DNA from: Monocercomonoides exilis
Taxonomy: Eukaryota > Preaxostyla > Oxymonadida > Polymastigidae
NCBI GenBank assembly: GCA_001643675.2
Contig: LSRY02000011.1
Coordinates: forward strand, 1,842,501 to 1,906,500
Reading direction: 5' to 3'
DNA length: 64,000 nt
Shown here: positions 1 through 10,251 of the stretch, one piece after another
Numbering within the stretch: position 1 is the stretch's first letter
Layout of the letters: the number at the start of each line of letters is the position of its first letter
Notes under the pieces: model-generated
The model's database searches: none
The model's input: the letters and a program-made list of their open reading frames with translations, nothing else
Told to the model about the DNA's origin: nothing
Position numbers and translations under genes: made by a program

Positions 1-1
1 A

Positions 2-3000
2 TCATCATTCAGGGTTATAATCCCCACATCTGAAGGATTAGCACACGATGTGACTGTTGCTGTCTCTGATATTCCACATCCTTTCACATGCACTGAGCTA
101 GTGGAAATATCACCTTCATTTTATCTCATGAATGCATCCCCTGACTTTGTTGTGCTTGTCCGTCAGCACATCAATTCAGGTGTATCCGCTCACCTAAGCA
201 CAGCAATTACCACACTTTATCCTGGCTCTCCGGCAACTGAATGGCGCTGGCAGACGGTGCCAACTTTGGATAAAGGAGCAATAGATGTTGCATTGGCTAT
301 CCGCTCGAGGAAAAGAAATGAATATGTGGAAGGAGAAGAAATTGATGAACGAAACGAAAGCGGATTTCTATCAGAAGAAAGCTCATCAAAAAGAGAGCCA
401 ACTGAATCATCTCAATGGACTGGCAGTTGCTCTTCTGGAAATAGAGAGCCATTTATAATGTCATCAAGCATGTGCTGGTCAACAACTCTGATTGATATTG
501 AAAAGCCAACATCTGTTTTTGCATATGTTAACGACTCAACTGCAGCCATAATCAACTTCAAACCTGAAGTTATGCCATCTTCTTGCTCAAAGAAAATTAT
601 TTTGACAGCAGAAGGTTTCAAAACATTTGACATTAAACGTCAGTTATTATTTGACAATTGGCCAAGGATTACTGAAAATTCGTTAAATAACATTGATTTA
701 AAGCAAGAAATGAAGGAAACAAATCCCATTTTGTTTCCGCGTCAGCCAGTTCGAGCCTTTTCATATCCTTTTGCTGTACAAAACCGAACGTTTCGTCGTT
801 TTTGCTGCTTCCAGCGCGACGCGCCATCGCTTGCGATTTCTGTTGAACCGAGATCATCTTTTCCTTTAAGTTATTTTGATTCTACGTGCTTGCCAATATT
901 CTGCATCTCCAACGAAAAATTATCATCTTCTCTCAAATGGAGTATTACAAGAGATGAACAAAAAGCAAGCTTATTTGGCATGACACTTCCTGATAGCTCC
1001 AATGTCAAATACTCAGAATTACTTCACATATGCAATAGTGTTCAGTTTGATATTAATACGGCAGTAATAGATATGAGAGTGCCAGGAAGATTTATGCCAA
1101 TTTTTTATAAAAACCAGCCAAATACTGGAATTTGTTTCAGTGTATTTTCGAGAGGTTCGATTACAATTCTTGATATTTGCGATTTATCCGAACGAGTGTT
1201 TCATAAAGCCCAGCTGGTGAAGAGAAAGCGGAAAGACCAATTTTTAATGAGTTTACACGAAAATTATAACTTTACTATGCGTCCATATTCCCACAAAATG
1301 AAAGAACATCAGTGGATTGAGACAATCGAATGGCATAATATTCACCACATTGGATCCGAAATTGACAGTTTTATTGAAAGAAGCAAATTCCAACAAATAG
1401 ACTTTCCAATAGAAATTTGTTTTAAAGCTGCCTCAATAGGGCTCTCATTAATTTCTGAGCTACCACGTTGCTCATTCAAAATCCAACGAAACACAGATCT
1501 GACAAGACCGAATGAAATTGCTTACTTGTCAATTTCTCGATTTTTGCTATCATTCATTCCTTCATCAGCATCAAATGATCTTCGAATCTCTGTAGATAAC
1601 ATGCAGCTTGACAACCATACAAATTTGTCGGAATATCCAGTTATTTTTAGCAAAGAACGAAAAATAACAAAAATGGCTGATTGCATTGCGGATTCCGAGC
1701 AAATAGAATGTGACCAAATGAATGATATTGAGCAAGTTGAAAACTTTTTGAACATTGAGATGAAGTTCACAAAACCTCACAAAGCATCGCAGCAATTGTC
1801 CAATCAGAGGAAATTGCTTTATCCCCTTAAATCAGGAATTAACGAAAAGCTTTCATTGCCATTTGTTGTTAATGAGTTAACTTTGGCTCTTTCTCCATTG
1901 GTCATTGAATGCGATTGGCCTTTTGTGAAGACAATGTTGAATTATATGGATGAAATGACCCCAGACAACGTTTCATTGTCTCAGTATATGCAACTATTTG
2001 TTTCAAAATTCTTTAGCAAAGAACGCAATCGATTCAACATTGAAGAATTGCGAAATTCTGTAGAAAAAAGCATGTGCCCTTTTCAGTGCGAAGATAAAAT
2101 TCTTTTGACGCAGTTTTATGGATTGGATCCTATTGTACATTCTTCTGATGAAGAAGAGTGCAAGATTCTGACAGAAATTGTTGATGAAACAGGAAGGAAA
2201 ATTAGAGGGTATGGCTTAAGCAACCAATCAGGTGATCAACTTATATATTTCAAAAAGATGACAATTTCAACTTCAAAGGTTGTGTTTCATATTCCAGCTC
2301 CAAAAGAAAGAATTCCATTTTTCCCTTCAATTATCTCCAAAATCCTTCGAATATTATCATTATATCATGTCGAGTTGCATACACCTGTTTATCTTTCAGA
2401 AATAAACTTAGATTCTGTTTATTTGACTTGGACAGACCTTATAAATCTTATTGGAGAAAAATTCACTGCTCAGATTACATCAGAGATGGTGTCAATCATT
2501 AGAAAAGCAATTGCAAATGCTGTTTCGCTGAAAAGTGGAGTTGCAGTTTTAAGTAATGCTGCCACTGCTGTTAGTGGAGTCGTTGATCAAGGGAAGAAGT
2601 ATATCGGAAGTTTTATTTCACAAATGAAGCATGGCGTTTCATCGTGGTTTTCCAATAAGCCAACAAAAAGCTCTAAGCGCTCTTCCTTAGATTCATCAAT
2701 TACCGAAGAAACAACTCAAAATCAAGATAATGCTTCGGCTTCATCATCTTCTTTACAAACAATCACAGAAACAGGAATTGGTATTTCTCGGAGGCGTCTG
2801 ATTAGATCATCTCAAATTCGGCCAATTCGGTATATCCCACCATCTGGGAGCATTGTTAATTTTTCCTTTTCATTTGCAGCCTCTGCGAGTCATTTACTTT
2901 CCGTGACGGATTATTTGGTTGGAGAAGAAGTTATCTCAGAAGTTTTCATACCTTATAATGCATTGTGTGAAGAAAATGTTCAGCAACTTGATACTTCATA

Positions 3001-3274
3001 TGTTGTGATAACATCACATAGAATAATCCATGTTCAACGAAGGGTTAATGAGCAAATCGAACATTTTGCACTTTTAAAAGAACTTATGATTAAGGAATAT
3101 GAAAAAAGTATAATAAAAGGAAACAAAGTTATTCTCAGAAGGCGCTCAAAGGATTCGCAAGATACAAGTTTGGATTATTGTATCTCTTGCGATGAAATTT
3201 CAACAGCCCGAAATCTTCATGAAATGATTTACAGAACAATGAATTTACGGCAAATTACTTCAAAAAATATTTAA
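2..3274 (+). CDS. VPS13: VPS13 family lipid-transfer protein, C-terminal part (5' truncated by window edge)
   Basis: The frame is open from base 2 to the TAA at 3272-3274, so 1,090 codons of the C-terminal part are visible and the true start lies outside the window. The ATG/GTG codons near position 50 are internal. VPS13 proteins are long bridge-like lipid-transfer proteins at membrane contact sites. The match rests on the conserved C-terminal block: a segment with IGLSLI, then EIAYLSISRF, then a D-N-M-Q-L-D-N motif followed by YPVIF (about residues 480-555). This is the VPS13 'isoleucine-serine, quantity... QIDNQ' neighbourhood. An amphipathic ATG2/VPS13-type C region follows (about 770-890), then a Ser-rich linker, then a PH-like domain at the end (about 975-1085). 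No intron is needed in this part. It is followed by a T-rich 3' flank and converges on IFT144. Confidence 0.82.
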   Translation, partial: SSFRVIIPTSEGLAHDVTVAVSDIPHPFTCTELVEISPSFYLMNASPDFVVLVRQHINSGVSAHLSTAITTLYPGSPATEWRWQTVPTLDKGAIDVALAIRSRKRNEYVEGEEIDERNESGFLSEESSSKREPTESSQWTGSCSSGNREPFIMSSSMCWSTTLIDIEKPTSVFAYVNDSTAAIINFKPEVMPSSCSKKIILTAEGFKTFDIKRQLLFDNWPRITENSLNNIDLKQEMKETNPILFPRQPVRAFSYPFAVQNRTFRRFCCFQRDAPSLAISVEPRSSFPLSYFDSTCLPIFCISNEKLSSSLKWSITRDEQKASLFGMTLPDSSNVKYSELLHICNSVQFDINTAVIDMRVPGRFMPIFYKNQPNTGICFSVFSRGSITILDICDLSERVFHKAQLVKRKRKDQFLMSLHENYNFTMRPYSHKMKEHQWIETIEWHNIHHIGSEIDSFIERSKFQQIDFPIEICFKAASIGLSLISELPRCSFKIQRNTDLTRPNEIAYLSISRFLLSFIPSSASNDLRISVDNMQLDNHTNLSEYPVIFSKERKITKMADCIADSEQIECDQMNDIEQVENFLNIEMKFTKPHKASQQLSNQRKLLYPLKSGINEKLSLPFVVNELTLALSPLVIECDWPFVKTMLNYMDEMTPDNVSLSQYMQLFVSKFFSKERNRFNIEELRNSVEKSMCPFQCEDKILLTQFYGLDPIVHSSDEEECKILTEIVDETGRKIRGYGLSNQSGDQLIYFKKMTISTSKVVFHIPAPKERIPFFPSIISKILRILSLYHVELHTPVYLSEINLDSVYLTWTDLINLIGEKFTAQITSEMVSIIRKAIANAVSLKSGVAVLSNAATAVSGVVDQGKKYIGSFISQMKHGVSSWFSNKPTKSSKRSSLDSSITEETTQNQDNASASSSSLQTITETGIGISRRRLIRSSQIRPIRYIPPSGSIVNFSFSFAASASHLLSVTDYLVGEEVISEVFIPYNALCEENVQQLDTSYVVITSHRIIHVQRRVNEQIEHFALLKELMIKEYEKSIIKGNKVILRRRSKDSQDTSLDYCISCDEISTARNLHEMIYRTMNLRQITSKNI

Positions 3275-3513
3275 TTTTTTTTTTTTTTTTATTTGGCAAA
3301 GTTTTTTAGTCATATTTATTCATATTTCATGATTATTTTTTTGTTTGCGGATTAAAAAATAGTTTTGAATTTAAATTTTTTGTATTATCGAAACATATTT
3401 TGTGGTTGATGTGCTTTTGAAACAACGAAATGCCCAAAATGGAACAGAAATTTAAGAAGTGAAAATAGTGGATGTGATAAAAGATTAAAGGTGTGTTGTG
3501 ATTTTTTGTTTGA
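3275..3513. other. Intergenic gap between convergent VPS13 and IFT144 genes
   Basis: A 239-bp AT-rich spacer that begins with a run of 16 T directly after the VPS13 stop. Both flanking genes end here, so it must contain two 3' ends. No gene or RNA is visible. Confidence 0.6.
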
Positions 3514-6500
3514 TCAGATGCCAAATGAGCTGATTTGCCCTCCTGCTCCAAGAAGATCAGCAAATGGATCGGGCAAACCATCTCCTGCATCACCTGCATC
3601 TTCTTCTTCACCTTCTTCATATTCACCTTCTTCTTCTCCTTCGTAGTATTCTTCTCCTGCTTGTTCAACATCGTTAGATACGCCTCCTTCTCCACCTTCT
3701 CCACCTTCACCTCCTTCATATTCTTCTTCACCTTCTTCGTAATATTCTTCCTCTTCTTCATTTCCTTCAATCTGCTCTCCCGTAGCAGGATTACTTGTCG
3801 TTCCACTCGTTAAAATTCCATCAGGAAGAGGTGGTATTACTCCCATCTGAGAATAGGAAGGAGGTGCAGCAGGAACTGCAGATATTCCATTAATTGGAGA
3901 AAGTGGCTGTGCAGATGATGATATTGCTGATGGAGATAGAGGAGCATTGCCAATTCCAGAAACTGACATTTCTGATCCCAACGGAGGGGAAACTTTAGTT
4001 GAACTTCCATCTTCTTTTCGAGGCGATAATTGATTTTGAGATGAAAGTGCATTTTGCCTCGATGGAGGCTTTGTTCCTGCTGCATTTTGTTCTGAAGGCT
4101 TATTTTCATCACTTTCACCTCCATTCAACGTTTCGCTTTTTTTGTTTTCGCTATCTTCTTCCTCTTCCTCTTCATCTTCATCTTCATTTGCGTCTCGACT
4201 TGATTTCAACGTCTTTGGAAGTGGAATAGTCGGAACTGTAACAAGCATAAGGCGAGACCCATTGATTGGAGCTTCGCAAAGCGGGCACATATTTTCCATT
4301 CTGAAATAGTCGCGAGCGATAGATAAAAGGAATGGATAATGACACTCAGGGCACTCGCACCAATCTGACGCGATCATATGCAATCCAGAAATGATGCACA
4401 TGGGCACCTGATTTTGGCAGTTTGTGCAGAGAAGGGATGACTCAGGGAAGTGTGTGGAGCAAATAGGGCATGGAGTGAACGCCTCGGGTGCATCAACAGG
4501 ATCTTTTGATTTTAACACAATTTGTTCAACGGGCTTCTTTTTCCTCTCATCTATCTGATCGTGATAGCGCGGCTGCATCAATATACTTGCATACTCAAAT
4601 GCACTTTTCTTTAATCCTGCTCTGTGGCATTCCATAACAGTCATTGTTAGAATGGGCACAGCATATGCTTCGAATTTTGATATGTTCTTTGAGCATCGCA
4701 GGAGAAGTCGAGCAGCAAGTGAGTCATTTTTGTAAGCAACCCATTTTTTGGCTTGGAAGTAGCTGTGAATCAAATTCATTGTGCGAGTCACAGCTAAAGG
4801 AATAGGGACATTACCATTGCGGAACGTTCTTTCCGTCTCAAACAAGAAATCTCTTGCAGCTTTATAGTTTTTGCTTTCCATCTCCTTTGCAGCAACAGAA
4901 AGTGCCGATTTTGCCGCACCTTTCATGTTTCCAAGTTCCATTTCAAAGCGGAAGTGATCTATCGGCAGAACCTGAGCACGTTGCATTGTCACCTTTCCAT
5001 CTTCTCCTTTTCTCTGCACCATTCCACCAGTGTTCAAGAAATCTCTCATCAGTCCAATCAACAGTTCGTTCTTAAACCGACCAACAAGAACGATTGCTTC
5101 AGTAATGGATTCTCTTGTTCCGACCTCCAAAAACAGCTTCACAGCTCTGTGTGTTGAGCCACCCTTTGCATACAGCTGTGCAGCACGGAACATGTTTGAT
5201 TTCGCTTCAAAATATTTCGCTGCTCGCAAATATTCCTCGAGAGGAACGGCTCCTTCAGATACTCCTTCCTCTTTTGACTTAGCATTTTCATCATCATCTG
5301 CACCGTCATCTCCATCTCTCTTTCGTCTTTTTCTTAACTTTTCCTTTCTTCTCTTTTCCTTTCTTTCTCTCTCAAGATCATCTTCTGTTCCCAGTCCAGA
5401 TACTTTCCCTTCAATTTCAGCCTTTTCCTTGTTTCTTTTTTCTTCCTCTTTAATTTTTGCAGCTGCATCTGTTCGATTAAGTGCCTCAACATATGCCTCC
5501 ATGCAATTGTGTTCAGTAGCAACTTCAAATGCTTCGTTATAACACCTTGCTATTACAAGAAATTCTATTGCCTCACTATATTGAGTGTGTTGAATGCAGT
5601 GCTTTGAAAGGAGCGTAGCAGCTTCTGCGCTGTGAGTTTCTCTCACCAGCTGAAAGGCTGCCATCACATTGTTTGTGTTGACGTGAAGCCTAGCAGCACT
5701 GACGATATCTCCAGCAAGCAGATAATGATGCACAGCCACTTCTGTGTTCTTCTCTGCCTCCATAATACGCCCATATTGCAGATGCAGCAGAGGAGATTGC
5801 ACACGTGCCATGAGCGGACCAGCTGCTTTGAACTTGTTTGCATATAAATATATCTCAACAGCCTTTTCCACCATTCCTCCCTTTTCATACAGCAACGCAG
5901 CGTCATCGGTTATCTTCATTGACTCCAAGATGCCTGCACATTCAATGCACAAACTTTTGTTGCCAAGCTGCAATGCTGTTTCGATTCCACGTCGAATCTC
6001 ACCCACTCTGATTGATGTCCTTGCAATTCCAGCTTTGCACTGTTCATCTTGTGCCTTGTTCATTCCACCTGTCATCCCATTTTTGTATTGCTGCATTGCC
6101 TTTTGGTAGTCTCCCCTCATTTCCAGTTGAGCCGCATATTCGCATGCAATAAGAGGCTTGCGATCTTTTCCGAGCTGATTGGCCAGCTGCAACGCCTCTT
6201 CCCACTGCATCGCATCGCAGCGCATGTCGAGGGCAGCACTTGGATTTGAGGAGTTGATGAAAAAGCGCTGTGCTTTGTCTTTGTCTCCGTGGAGGAGTGC
6301 GATGTATCCACTGAGAAGGTTTTTATCATCGCAATTTTCGAGCTGTGTGAGATATCGAACCATGGCAATGTTGCCAAGAAGCCGGAAAGCGCGTATGGCA
6401 GCCGGAATGTTGAAGAGATGGAGAGCAGTCATCGCAAAACGAAGCAGAACAGAGCGATCGTTGATCTTGATGATGACGCTCCAAGCATCTTGTATGCGAT

Positions 6501-8761
6501 GCAGACGCAGACACTGGTCAAAGCAGCGCAATGCAACATCTGCTGAGAGCTCGGCCGTCGATGCTGCCGAAGTGGCAAGGATGAGATGGTTGTGTGTGAA
6601 GAGCTGGGATCGAGAGAGCGATCCAGATGGAGACTGGAGATAGACGAATCCTCCGTAAATGGCGACAACATGCATCGTTTCAGGAAGAGGGGTGCCTCCA
6701 GCTGTTGTGACACGAGGCCCGTCAAACATGTCAGGCGAGCAGACCATCGTGATGATGGCGTTGTGCGACGAGTTGATGACCACAAACACATTCAAGTCTG
6801 ATTCGTCCCACAGAACATCGTCTGTGCAGCTTATTCCCTGCGGAAACGAGAGGATGTTATCAGTCACAGGTGAGTATACAAATGGTCTCGCCTGTACATC
6901 AAAGCACACGGCACGTGTTCCGATTGTGTTTGGTGAAATAGAGCGAACAGGAGATGGGCAGCGGTAGTTGTTTATTTCAGACCAGTCGGCGAGAGAGTAG
7001 TAGACAATGCTTCCGGTTGAAGTGGTGTAGATTAAGAAGTCAGAGGAGAGAGAGACTGCCATCACTTCTGTTGCCTCGCCTCTCTCAGGAAACACTCTCA
7101 CTTCGACTGTTGAAGAAGTGGAAGATGGAAGCGATGATGCAGAAGATACTGATGCAAGCGATGCTGAAGAAGCAGAAGACATATAGGAAGAAGAAGGAGT
7201 CGACGAAGAGGACGAAGAAGATGCAGCGACAGAAAGGTCGATCACGTATGCTCTCGAATCGATCAGCACTGCAAAGTGAGTTGAGTTTATGCACATGTGC
7301 TGAATGGAGCCAGAGAAGTCGCGATCGAAGACAAGCGTCGAAGGGGCGCCTGTGGTGGAGAACTTGTATATCCACGCGTGATTGTTCATACCCACTGCGA
7401 TGTGTGAAGGGCCAATGCACAGCATTCTCGGTTCAGGTTCAACTTCGATCACAATTGAAGCAGTTGGCGTTTCACCTCCACCCCACCCCAACACATCCAC
7501 AACAGTAATCTCCCTGAGCGACGATCTGTATGCAAGAAGATTTCCATACGTGGCATTCAGAGGCTCGAAGCTGGCGATGTGCGTCAGAACAGAACCTTCA
7601 GACGTAGTTGATGCAATAATCTGTCCATCTGGTGACCATATGACTCCAGTGGGCGAGCCTGTGCCTGCTCCAAACACAATCCGTTCGTCCGCAATTTCCT
7701 GAAATGAAGACGAAGCCAAAAACTTCACAGATGTATCTCCTGCCAGTGCCAGAAAAGCATTCGTACCAGAAGGCGGAGAACAAACAGCGTAAAGCCGCTG
7801 ATTGAAGATTTGAGTCCTGTTCACCACTTTCGAGATCTCCGATGGATGCGTGGACACAACAAGAAACGTTCCTGATTCAAACGCAACATTCAAATATCCA
7901 TTTGCATACCATCTGTATGCCAAATAAAAATATTATTTTTCATTTCAGAAAAAAGATAATAAAATAAACAATGAAAGTCGTTCATCAAACCGTGCTGAGC
8001 ATAATTTTCCAAAAGATTGAGTAAGTTCAATTATAAATTCTGTTTTTAATTCGCAGTAAATTGCGATAGCTCCTTTCACATCAACACAAAGAAGACTTCT
8101 TTCCTTTTCATCTGATGATGAAGAAGCCGATTCAGCTGTTAAAACATCTCCCCATTCCAAAAAGCTAGTTCCTGCGCTTCTGGAAAATGTATTGATGCTC
8201 TTTCCTTCCGATGTTAGAACACAAACTCGAGGTTCGTCAGATCCAAGTGCAAGAAGTCCTTTACGATTCCAACATCCACAGCGAATTTTTTTTGTGAAAA
8301 CTCCTCTAATAGTATTTTTTCTTTTCAATAGTTTGTTATGAATAATTAAATTACCGTTTTCTGTTCCAATAGCCAAAAGTGGTTCGTACATGGACCAACA
8401 CATAAATGAAACTGTCGCACCACAATCAATTTTCAATTGCTCTTGCGTTGAGGTTTCCCAGAGAATGACAGAAGTTGAAGAAGAAGGTAATACTGCAAGA
8501 AATTCACCGTCTTTATCCCAAGCCATTTGTAAGCATGGACTTTGTTAAACAGATTAAAATTCAAAATAGTCCATTTATTAATAAAAAACATTCACACTGT
8601 GGCACGGAAAAAGATGAAAATTCTTTTCCGCTACGATGAAAGATATGGACAGAGCAGTTTGGTCCGGTGGTTGCGAGGTAAATTGATAAAGGATGCCATG
8701 TTATTAATGAAGAACCACCCCTTCCATTAACAGCTGCGGGAATTGTAAAGAGTTCCTTCAT
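3514..8761 (-). CDS. IFT144: Intraflagellar transport protein IFT144 (WDR19), 3 exons
   Basis: IFT-A complex subunit for retrograde intraflagellar transport and ciliary import of membrane proteins. Exons are 8598-8761, 7991-8539 and 3514-7912 (minus strand). Introns of 58 nt (donor GTGTGA) and 78 nt (donor GTTTGA) join in frame to 1,703 residues. The N terminus matches WDR19 closely: IYLATTGPNCSVHIF, then across intron 1 CLQMAWDKDGEFLAVL, then ITCGCW-like IRCGCWNRKGLLALG. Intron 2 joins SAR to WYANGYLNVAFESGTF. Two WD40 propellers (about 1-650) are followed by TPR-like helical repeats and a cysteine-rich C-terminal module (CPICS, CTNC, CECPEC and CPLC; about 1384-1455). The protein is longer than animal WDR19 (about 1,340) because of a charged K/R/E loop, a Ser run near residue 480 and a very acidic Glu/Gly/Tyr tail (about 1490-1690). 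The start ATG at 8759-8761 fits the family N terminus. Confidence 0.93.
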
Positions 8762-9054
8762 GGACGGTTTGACAATTGAAATAAAAAATAAGGGTTTTTT
8801 GTGATCTGAAGATAATCTATTTAAACATTCTTAACAAATAAATATCCGCTTGTGCTGAAATATTAAGAATTACAAACAATGTATTTTTGAAATAAAAGTT
8901 ATCAAAAGCGAGGAAAAGATATGAGTGAAACGCATGAACCAGATCTCCCCAACCCCACTTTAGGAGAAGGAAAAATCCTCAAAAGATGAACGTGAATTGT
9001 ATTCAACGAGATTGGAGAAAGCATGGGCGTACGCTTCGAAAACAAACCAAAAAA

Positions 9055-9933
9055 TTACGCAGAAGAATTAGCTCCAAGCCATCTAAATCCTTCGGTAAGT
9101 CCTTGCCCAGTTAGTGCGCAGCATCCTTGAATATGCCATTTTCTCGAAGATGGAAGTTCTGCAAGCCCAAGCAAGCGCGCTGCTTCATCTGGCTTTGCTG
9201 CTCCTGCAATATCTTGTTTGTTCGCAAGAATCAAAACTGGAGCATTTCTGCATAATTTTGATATATTTTTCCATAAATATAAATAAAAAAGGAAATATAT
9301 AAAAAAGTGAAATGAATCAAATGGATGATGCAATGCTCAAACGTTAAATGTTCTGAGCGAAGCATGTTATGCAGTTCGCAATGGGCACATTCATCACATC
9401 CGTCCGGATTTGAACATTTAATACGGCGGTGATCGGAACAATCAACCACATATACCACCGCATTAACTCCTTCATAATAATGATTCTGAAAAAAAGTATT
9501 TTTAATTCAATAATTGTGATGAAGATCAATGTTGAATAAAAATGTTTGTTTAAATTATTATTCAAAAAAAATGATACCCAAAGTTGTCTGTAATAATTAA
9601 TGATTTGATGAGATATAAAATTCAAAAATACGAATGATAACAAATAAAAATACAAACCTGATTCTCTTCTGCCCTCCAACATCCCAAATAGTGAATTTCA
9701 AGTTTTCAAATTGGACCTCTTCAACGTTAAATCCAAGAGTTGGATTTGACATAACTGCTTCGCCGAGTTTCAAACGGTATAAGACCTGGATAAGCGAAAT
9801 ATGAGAGTTGATTGAAAGGAAAAATTAAAAATCAAACTGAAGTCTTTCCGGCTGCATCAAGACCAACCATCACAATACGTGTTGGTTTCTTTGTAAAAAA
9901 GCTTTTGAAAAACTTTGCGATCGTTGAGCCCAT
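9055..9933 (-). CDS. ARF-family small GTPase with a 10-nt microexon
   Basis: ADP-ribosylation-factor GTPase, a regulator of vesicle traffic. Exons (minus): 9838-9933, 9658-9785, 9578-9587, 9343-9485 and 9055-9247; introns of 52, 70, 92 and 95 nt. The spliced frame is 189 residues, against about 181 for ARF1. It starts MGSTIAKFF, so Gly2 is available for myristoylation. The P loop GLDAAGKTS lies at 24-32, switch-I T48, WDVGGQ at 66-71 with catalytic Q71, NKQD at 135-138 and a CCALTG motif in place of ATCATSG. Without the microexon the conserved R-x-x-W after WDVGGQ is lost; with it, IRQLWNHYY is restored. An insertion of about 9 residues after the VVDCSD motif holds four cysteines (C102, C108, C111, C114). 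Assignment among ARF, ARL1 and ARL5 types is not certain. Confidence 0.9.
9578..9587 (-). other. 10-nucleotide microexon of the ARF-family gene
   Basis: The exon reads ACAACTTTGG on the minus strand. It is preceded by TTATTACAG and followed by donor GTATCA. It completes an arginine codon and encodes Gln-Leu-Trp, exactly the position of the family-conserved Pro-Leu/Tyr-Trp after WDVGGQxxIR. The total CDS (570 nt) is a multiple of three only with these 10 bases. Confidence 0.85.
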
Positions 9934-10251
9934 CGAGAAGCAAGTATTTCCTGTTTTGATCTTCATACCCTAATCGAAAGAAAATGATATTAAAATATTG
10001 GTATTTATTTTTGAAAATGGAAGAGAATAGAAGAACAAATATAAAATTAAAAATTAACATTTGATGCATTATTAAAAAAAATTGTCGAAAAGTGAATTGC
10101 TTTTTAAAATTATAAGAAGAGAAGTTTGAATCACTGGATAGCTTTATGAACTTAATTCATATTCGCTCGCAATCCATTAGAAATAGTACAAAATTTTTGT
10201 TGTGAACAAGAATAGAAAATAAAAACAGAAAAAATAAAAATCAAAAAAATT
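9934..10251. other. Intergenic spacer, ARF 5' side / dynein 3' side
   Basis: 318 bp of AT-rich sequence between two genes on the same (minus) strand. It must hold the dynein 3' end and the ARF promoter. I see no gene, RNA or repeat in it. Confidence 0.5.

Noticed and set aside
5030-5542. 170-aa plus-strand ORF inside IFT144
   Set aside because: Shadow of the charged K/E loop of IFT144; Ser/Phe/Leu-rich without domain.
9344-9682. 112-aa ORF across the ARF introns
   Set aside because: It reads through introns in the wrong frame; the spliced model with the microexon restores all ARF motifs.
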